DNA from: Bacteroidota bacterium
GTDB lineage: Bacteria > Bacteroidota > Bacteroidia > NS11-12g > UBA955
NCBI GenBank assembly: GCA_030836345.1
Contig: JAURQA010000238.1
Location: forward strand, 1 to 11,362
Direction of reading: 5' to 3'
DNA: 11,362 nt
Notes under the pieces: model-generated
Database searches by the model: none
What the model saw: the letters and a program-made list of their open reading frames with translations, nothing else
What the model was told of the DNA's origin: nothing
Shown: one piece after another, positions 6,579 to 11,362 of the stretch
Position numbering within the stretch: position 1 is the stretch's first letter
How the letters are laid out: each line of letters starts with the position of its first letter
Made by a program: the position numbers and the translations under genes

Positions 6579-6842
6579 GATATCTCACAAAAAAACGACA
6601 TAATCCGTAGTTAAAAAAGTATTGAAGTATATACAAAAAAGAAAGTTGCAATGTGTATTCATTTTAGTTGAGTTGAGTAGATTTGAGAAATAAGGCAAAA
6701 AATTCTTTTTTTTGATTTACATAAATAGTTGTTATTCATTTATTTGTATAAATGCTGTTGCCTAAATAGAAATTAAATATTACCTTCGAGCAACATTTAA
6801 ATGACTATGGTTGTCATTATAAATGTCAACAAAACACATCAA
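6579..6842. promoter_or_regulatory. 264-bp AT-rich divergent intergenic region upstream of pepP and the large surface-protein gene
   Basis: No convincing gene lies here; in-frame ATGs at 6801 and 6807 are possible but unlikely earlier starts for the large gene. On the plus strand TAGATTTG at 6678-6685 is an exact match to the Bacteroidota -7 element. The -33 partner is weak (TGTG at 6652-6655), and this promoter would give a leader of about 150 nt. The element sits inside a 5-bp-spaced series of TTGAG words (6668-6672, 6673-6677, 6683-6687). A second, poorer candidate is TTTATTTG at 6739-6746. The 3' part carries a palindrome described separately. For pepP, reading leftward, I find no exact -7 match. 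Confidence 0.35.
6810..6830. promoter_or_regulatory. Imperfect 21-bp palindrome just upstream of the surface-protein start codon
   Basis: Half-sites GTTGTCATT (6810-6818) and AATGTCAAC (6822-6830) are reverse complements except for one T-T position, around a 3-bp ATA centre. The element ends 12 bp before the ATG at 6843. It could be a dimeric-regulator operator or, in the mRNA, a hairpin next to the start codon. A second overlapping hairpin, ATTTAAATGAC (6795-6805) with GTCATTATAAAT (6813-6824), would compete with it. Function is inferred only. Confidence 0.35.
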
Positions 6843-9800
6843 ATGAATATATCTTTAGTAACCAAACGATTAATCGCTCGTTCTCTTCAACTAAATTTTC
6901 AAAGTCTATTGAGAATATCAGCAGTTCTTTGTGCATTTTTATTCGTGGGCAATTTGAAAGCAACCCACATGATGGGAGCCGATATCAGTTACCGTTGCCT
7001 AGGTGGAGGGAAATATAAAATAATCATGAAGATTTATCGTGATTGCAATGGAATTTCTTTTAATAATCCGACCTTTGGTGCTTTTGCAGGAACCAATGGA
7101 AGCAATACTTGTGGGCAGTATACTTTATCATCTACTCGAACAGGAATTAGAGATGTAACTCCCGTTTGTGCTTCAGGAACCGGCCCCTGTAATCCGCAGA
7201 ATACGGGTTTTTCAGGCGAGGGTGTGGAGGAACATACCTTTGAAGCCACTGTTGATTTTAATAAGGCTCCTTTAAAGAATTTCACGAATAATTCTTCTTG
7301 CTGTGAAGTAACTTTTTATGTGGGGCAATGCTGTCGAAACTCCAAAATCACCACGGGTCCGGCGAACAATAATTTCTTTTCTACAGCCATGATCAATCTC
7401 TGTAACTTAAAGAAGATGGAGGATAGCTGTAATAACAGTCCTTACTTGAGTAATGAGCCTATTGGGTTCTTATGTTGCAACCAACCCTATTATTTTAATA
7501 ATGGTGCCATAGATACCGTAGAATTTGATTCCTTTTCATATAAATTAGTTCATGGTATTAGCACTTTACCTAATACAAGTGTTAATTACTCATCCCCTTT
7601 TACTTTTAAATATCCCATGACTCCCTTCTGTATTCCGCCTACCAGTATTACCTGTAGGCCAAATACGAAGACAGATCCACCGCGTGGTTTTTTTATGGAT
7701 GAGAGCTCTGGAGATGTAATATTTACCCCAACCAAATGTGATGAGGTGGGTATTATCGTTATCGAGATTACGGAGCACCGGCAGGACACCACCGGAAAAT
7801 GGAAGGTCATTGGAAGGACCCGGCGGGATATGCAGTTGATTGTAAAAGATGATTGTGGGTACAATAAAGCACCAAAGGTGAAAGGCCCAGCAAACAATAG
7901 CGTGTGTGAGGGAGATAAAATTTGCTTTACCATTGATGGTACAGATGAGACCTTTACGCCAAATCAATTAATCCCAGATACGGTTCAAATGAAATGGAAC
8001 AAGGGTATTCCAGGAGCCACATTCAAAATACTAAATCCTACAGATCGAGAAAAAGAAGCCGAGTTCTGTTGGCAAACTAAAGTAGGTCAGGCCAGTCCGG
8101 TCAGTTACTCCTTTACCGTAACGGCCAATGACAACCATTGCCCACGTCCAAGTATTGCCATTAAAGGTTTTAAGGTAAAAGTAAAACCCAGAGCCTTTGG
8201 AATTCGATCATACAAGAACTTAAGCTGTGGCCGATTGGCTTTTTCAGCAAAACCAGAAGCAGGATTCAAAGGAGTAGCCACGTACAAATGGAGCTTTAGA
8301 GATAGCATGGGTCAAAATGAATTTTACTACACTACCTTAAAAGAAGACACCTTGGTGTTTACCAAGGGAGGGAAGTTTATTGTGGTTCATACCGTAAGCA
8401 ACAGTGATAACTGTCCCACCATTTATAGAGATACCATCGAAGTTCCAGACCCACCCATCGCTATACTAGCCACGGCAGATACCTTTGCTTGTCATGGAGA
8501 TGATATTACCATGGAACCCCTTATTCTATATGCAAAAGCTCCCTTTGAGTATTACTGGACCCGTCCAGATACGCATGTAGCTGGTGATACCTTTGCACAG
8601 ATTAGCTTGCCTAATGTTCAAGAAGATACCACGCTAATTGTTCGCATCATCGATGGAGATGGATGTATTTTCTACGATACCGTAAAAATCAATCATAAGC
8701 CGCTGCCGGTGGTAGACTTAGGCATTGATCGGAGAATATGTACCTATGAGAGTGTTACTTTTAATGCGGGTCATGATGATACGATGTATTATTTATGGAA
8801 CACCTTGGACACCACTCAATTCATTACAGTCGTGGACGATAAAGACTATACAGTTCGTGTCACGGATACGATTTGGGGCTGTTATCAGGATGATACCGTT
8901 CGATTGTATGTGAATGACTTAGTGATTGCTGATGCAGGCATCGATCAGATGATATGTACCAAAGATTCAGCAAGCATTATAGCCAATCACAGTCCTGCTT
9001 TATTTTCTGCTACATATAATTGGACCGATATCACAGGTGGACTTCCCTTGGGAACCAATAAGAGTTACAAAGTGAGTCCTAAGAACAACAATGGGAATGG
9101 AAATTCAGCTATAATCAATTACTATCGATTGTTTACTCGAGTTACACAAGATACTCATTCTTGTGTAGCTGTGGATACCATGGCCGTGAAGATTAATACT
9201 TTGCCTAAAGTAAAATGGAGCGCCTTAGATCCAGAGTGTTGGGTGTATGGAGACATCCTATTGAATCCATTTATCTTAGAACCAAAGGATATAAATAACA
9301 TTACCATTACCACCGATAAGACACCAGGCATTATAGATGAGAACACCAGTGGAGATCCTACTCGTTGGACGTTCAAAACGCAGATGTTGGATAATGAAGC
9401 CTTAAACAAGCAACCGCATACGGAACGATTGACCATAAGCTATACCGATACCAATGGCTGTACGTTTACCGATGCTGTAAATCAGGTAATTAATGGTAAT
9501 CCAGGTGTGGAGTTAAGAGATCGAGTATACTGTCAGGATAAAGGAGAGGCACTCATGGATAGCAGTATTGTGGTTCCTAAATCATTTACAGGATTGAAAC
9601 TAAAGTGGGAAGTATTGACCACTCCTGCAGCAGTTAACCCAATGTTTATCTTAGAAGATCGAGGGTTTCCAGCCAAGACTTGGATGAAGTTTGGTGCGCC
9701 TAGTGAGGATTATTACTCAGGAGATTACACTTTTAAATTATGTGTGAGCAATAGCATTACCGGTTGTAGAACCTGTAAGGAAGACTCTGTTCATATTGTA

Positions 9801-11362
9801 CCAGAACCAAAAATAACAGTAAACCCACCATCCCCTAAATGTGTAACCTCGGATACGATGGACCTATTGGATTATTTCCTATTGAATGGAACTAGGCCTT
9901 TCCCAGGAGATGGAACCTTAAGTGTATTGCAAGCTCCATTTGGATCGACCAATAGTACATTGATTAGTGGCCATCGATTCTTCCCAGGTTGGGGACGAGG
10001 CGTATGGGAATTTAAATATAGCAATGCAAGTACAGGATGTTTAAAAGAGGATAGCTTCTTTTTAAATGTGATTGATACTCCCGATGCAATATTACTACCC
10101 AATAGAATCATGTGTGAAAATGAGGGGGTACTGGATTTAACCACCGTATTGGATAGAGCAAACTCTAAAGGGGTTGCAAGCAGCTCCTGGAGTGGAGACT
10201 ATGTGAGTGGAAGTAACTTTACTCCAACCAGCACAAAAACCAGTGCAATCGAAGGTCCATACACACTTAAGTTGGCCGCAGCCAATTCACAGGGATGTGT
10301 GGATACGGAATACTACCAGATAAGGATACGTACCCTACCAGAGGTAAGCATTAGCAATACAAAACCAGGAAACTTATGTGCAGGAGATGCCTATGGGCTA
10401 ATCGCAGATGCAAGTTTTGATAATGGAGTACAGTGGAGTACCATCCAAGGATCAGACGGTTTGTTTACTGCACAAAATGCCGAGAATACCGATTATAATC
10501 ACGGAACAGGTGATGCAGGCAATAGAAAAGCATGGGTTAAGATAAGTACATTGCCATTGGCCACAGATGAGGTATGTCCTCAGGCAACAGATAGCATGGA
10601 GATCATTATTAATCCATACCCTGTTATTAGCATTGATCCACCCATTCAGGAGTGTGCTCCTTATATAGCCAACTTTACCAGTACGGAGAGTGAAGGTATT
10701 AATCCAGCGAGTTTAACATACCGATGGGACTTTGGAAACGGAGATACCTCAGATCAAGTAAACCCAACAGGTATAAATTATCCGAACCAAGGAATTTACA
10801 ATGTGGGTTTAACGGTAACCAATACGGCAGGAAACTGTGTAACTAGTATTACCGAAAACAGCTTTGTTGAAATTTATCCCGTGCCTGTAGCTGCCTTTGT
10901 GACTGATCCACTAGCAAGTACAACCATTGCTTTGCCTCGATTCCAGATGGATAATTTGAGTACATTGCAAACAGATGTGTTTGCCAATGGAGCAATGAAC
11001 TATAATTGGAAGTTCAATGATCAGCAGAATCCATTAGGAGATACCAGCACCTTGAAAAATCCATGGTACTCATACCAAAAGGATACTGGATACTATACGA
11101 TATACCTATTGGTAACCAGTGATAAAGGATGTATAGATACCGTGTCGCAGCGTGTATATATTGGTCCAGACATCATTGTATTTATACCCGATGCCTTTAG
11201 TCCAAATGGATTTGGACCAAATGCAAACAATGTATTTATTCCAGTAGCATCTAATTTCAAGGACTTTAGCATGCTCATCTTTAACCGATGGGGAGAGAAG
11301 ATGTATGAGACCGAAAGCATTGAGGAACCATGGGATGGGAATTATTATGGAAAAACTGCAGA
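6843..11362 (+). CDS. Giant exported multi-Ig/PKD protein with T9SS type B (CHU_C) sorting domain, 3' truncated by window
   Basis: I translated this frame codon by codon: it is open from the ATG at 6843 to the window end (1506 complete codons). It opens with a long Sec signal peptide: a basic n-region to residue 24, a hydrophobic core at 25-36, and predicted cleavage after NLKA (residue 40). The mature start THMMGADISYRCLGGGKYK is typical of large gliding-motility-associated Bacteroidota surface proteins. Residues about 41-340 are a conserved Cys-rich N-terminal region (YRDCNG, RDMQLIVKDDCG). From about 345 to 1440 there is a chain of Ig-like/PKD-like modules with paired cysteines, one of them canonical PKD (YRWDFGNGDTS, 1293-1303). 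From about 1447 comes the CHU_C sorting domain. The likely fate is Sec export, T9SS passage and surface attachment or release; the ligand is unknown. ATGs at 6801 and 6807 are in frame, but 6843 gives a normal signal peptide. Perhaps 20-30 residues are missing at the C-terminus. Confidence 0.93.
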   Translation, partial: MNISLVTKRLIARSLQLNFQSLLRISAVLCAFLFVGNLKATHMMGADISYRCLGGGKYKIIMKIYRDCNGISFNNPTFGAFAGTNGSNTCGQYTLSSTRTGIRDVTPVCASGTGPCNPQNTGFSGEGVEEHTFEATVDFNKAPLKNFTNNSSCCEVTFYVGQCCRNSKITTGPANNNFFSTAMINLCNLKKMEDSCNNSPYLSNEPIGFLCCNQPYYFNNGAIDTVEFDSFSYKLVHGISTLPNTSVNYSSPFTFKYPMTPFCIPPTSITCRPNTKTDPPRGFFMDESSGDVIFTPTKCDEVGIIVIEITEHRQDTTGKWKVIGRTRRDMQLIVKDDCGYNKAPKVKGPANNSVCEGDKICFTIDGTDETFTPNQLIPDTVQMKWNKGIPGATFKILNPTDREKEAEFCWQTKVGQASPVSYSFTVTANDNHCPRPSIAIKGFKVKVKPRAFGIRSYKNLSCGRLAFSAKPEAGFKGVATYKWSFRDSMGQNEFYYTTLKEDTLVFTKGGKFIVVHTVSNSDNCPTIYRDTIEVPDPPIAILATADTFACHGDDITMEPLILYAKAPFEYYWTRPDTHVAGDTFAQISLPNVQEDTTLIVRIIDGDGCIFYDTVKINHKPLPVVDLGIDRRICTYESVTFNAGHDDTMYYLWNTLDTTQFITVVDDKDYTVRVTDTIWGCYQDDTVRLYVNDLVIADAGIDQMICTKDSASIIANHSPALFSATYNWTDITGGLPLGTNKSYKVSPKNNNGNGNSAIINYYRLFTRVTQDTHSCVAVDTMAVKINTLPKVKWSALDPECWVYGDILLNPFILEPKDINNITITTDKTPGIIDENTSGDPTRWTFKTQMLDNEALNKQPHTERLTISYTDTNGCTFTDAVNQVINGNPGVELRDRVYCQDKGEALMDSSIVVPKSFTGLKLKWEVLTTPAAVNPMFILEDRGFPAKTWMKFGAPSEDYYSGDYTFKLCVSNSITGCRTCKEDSVHIVPEPKITVNPPSPKCVTSDTMDLLDYFLLNGTRPFPGDGTLSVLQAPFGSTNSTLISGHRFFPGWGRGVWEFKYSNASTGCLKEDSFFLNVIDTPDAILLPNRIMCENEGVLDLTTVLDRANSKGVASSSWSGDYVSGSNFTPTSTKTSAIEGPYTLKLAAANSQGCVDTEYYQIRIRTLPEVSISNTKPGNLCAGDAYGLIADASFDNGVQWSTIQGSDGLFTAQNAENTDYNHGTGDAGNRKAWVKISTLPLATDEVCPQATDSMEIIINPYPVISIDPPIQECAPYIANFTSTESEGINPASLTYRWDFGNGDTSDQVNPTGINYPNQGIYNVGLTVTNTAGNCVTSITENSFVEIYPVPVAAFVTDPLASTTIALPRFQMDNLSTLQTDVFANGAMNYNWKFNDQQNPLGDTSTLKNPWYSYQKDTGYYTIYLLVTSDKGCIDTVSQRVYIGPDIIVFIPDAFSPNGFGPNANNVFIPVASNFKDFSMLIFNRWGEKMYETESIEEPWDGNYYGKTA
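7905..11132 (+). repeat. Array of about 12 diverged Ig/PKD-like modules, most with one Cys pair
   Basis: Protein-level repeat inside the large surface protein. Each module starts near a Cys (residues 355, 462, 550, 633, 705, 799, 897, 1000, 1091, 1179, 1271) and closes with a strand of the form G/N-C-x(2-4)-D-T/S followed by alternating hydrophobics (Cys 433, 524, 608, 680, 774, 873, 975, 1066, 1152, 1245, 1332, 1430). Successive closing cysteines are 72-102 residues apart. The modules are too diverged to form DNA repeats. Such arrays are usual stalk segments in T9SS adhesin-like proteins; the pairing of specific cysteines is inferred. Confidence 0.7.
11181..11362 (+). other. CHU_C / T9SS type B C-terminal sorting domain (partial)
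   Basis: Residues 1447 to the window edge carry the family's landmarks: FIPDAFSPNG, NNVFIPVASNFKDFSMLIFNRWGEKMYE, and EPWDGNYYGKTA. The domain directs substrates through the type IX secretion system in the type B manner. The final strands (usually G-x-Y-x-Y and a closing basic strand) lie past the window end. The first loop reads SPNGFGPNANN rather than the usual SPNGDGxND. Confidence 0.9.

Noticed and set aside
6801..6842. In-frame ATG codons at 6801 and 6807 as earlier starts of the large surface protein
   Set aside because: They would add 12-14 residues to an already long signal-peptide n-region and run through the palindrome; the start at 6843 has an A-rich upstream and a normal signal peptide.
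6579..6842. Searched the intergenic region for a tRNA, small RNA or intrinsic terminator
   Set aside because: No cloverleaf-like pairing, and no GC-rich stem followed by a T-run is visible; the T-rich tract near 6704-6713 has no stem before it.
7586..7967. Two minus-strand open frames of 115-125 codons opposite the large surface-protein gene
   Set aside because: They lie fully within a continuous plus-strand coding frame with recognisable domains. Their translations show no family motif, so they are frame shadows.

Overview
The window looks like chromosomal DNA of a member of the Bacteroidota. The evidence is a gliding-motility/type IX secretion (T9SS) type B C-terminal sorting domain at the right end, a TonB-like gene abutting folC, a PorT-like outer-membrane barrel, start codons preceded by A-rich DNA rather than clear Shine-Dalgarno sites, and several exact matches to the Bacteroidota -7 promoter element TAnnTTTG. 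I cannot name a genus. I see no rRNA, tRNA, CRISPR array, transposase or phage gene.

Layout. Positions 1-298 hold the 3' end of a TonB-like energy-transducer gene, directly followed by folC (299-1549). folC meets, tail to tail and overlapping, a two-gene minus-strand unit: an outer-membrane beta-barrel protein (1946-2539) followed by a small DUF4440/SnoaL-like lipoprotein (1527-1946) that shares its start/stop with it. A divergent gene (2572-3606) encodes a DAO-type FAD-dependent oxidoreductase. It converges on a diverged Gfo/Idh/MocA-like protein (3594-4550, minus). Divergent from that is pcm, protein-L-isoaspartate O-methyltransferase (4631-5308), which converges on an aminopeptidase P gene (5295-6578, minus). 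After a 264-bp AT-rich intergenic region comes a very large plus-strand gene open from 6843 to the window end (at least 1506 residues). It encodes an exported Cys-rich, multi-Ig/PKD-module protein with a CHU_C-type T9SS sorting domain cut just before its end.

How the genes relate. The left part is mostly housekeeping (TonB-dependent uptake, folate polyglutamylation, protein repair and peptide turnover) mixed with envelope proteins, packed so tightly that all three convergent gene pairs overlap at their 3' ends. The right part is a surface or secreted adhesin-like protein. No single pathway joins everything.

Most worth checking: the facing pair of Rossmann-fold genes at 2572-4550, both lacking cofactor or catalytic signature residues their families normally have; a perfect 14-bp palindrome in the pcm divergent promoter region; a longer imperfect palindrome just upstream of the giant surface-protein gene; and the regular paired-cysteine module array of that protein, enriched in the Bacteroidota O-glycosylation sequon.
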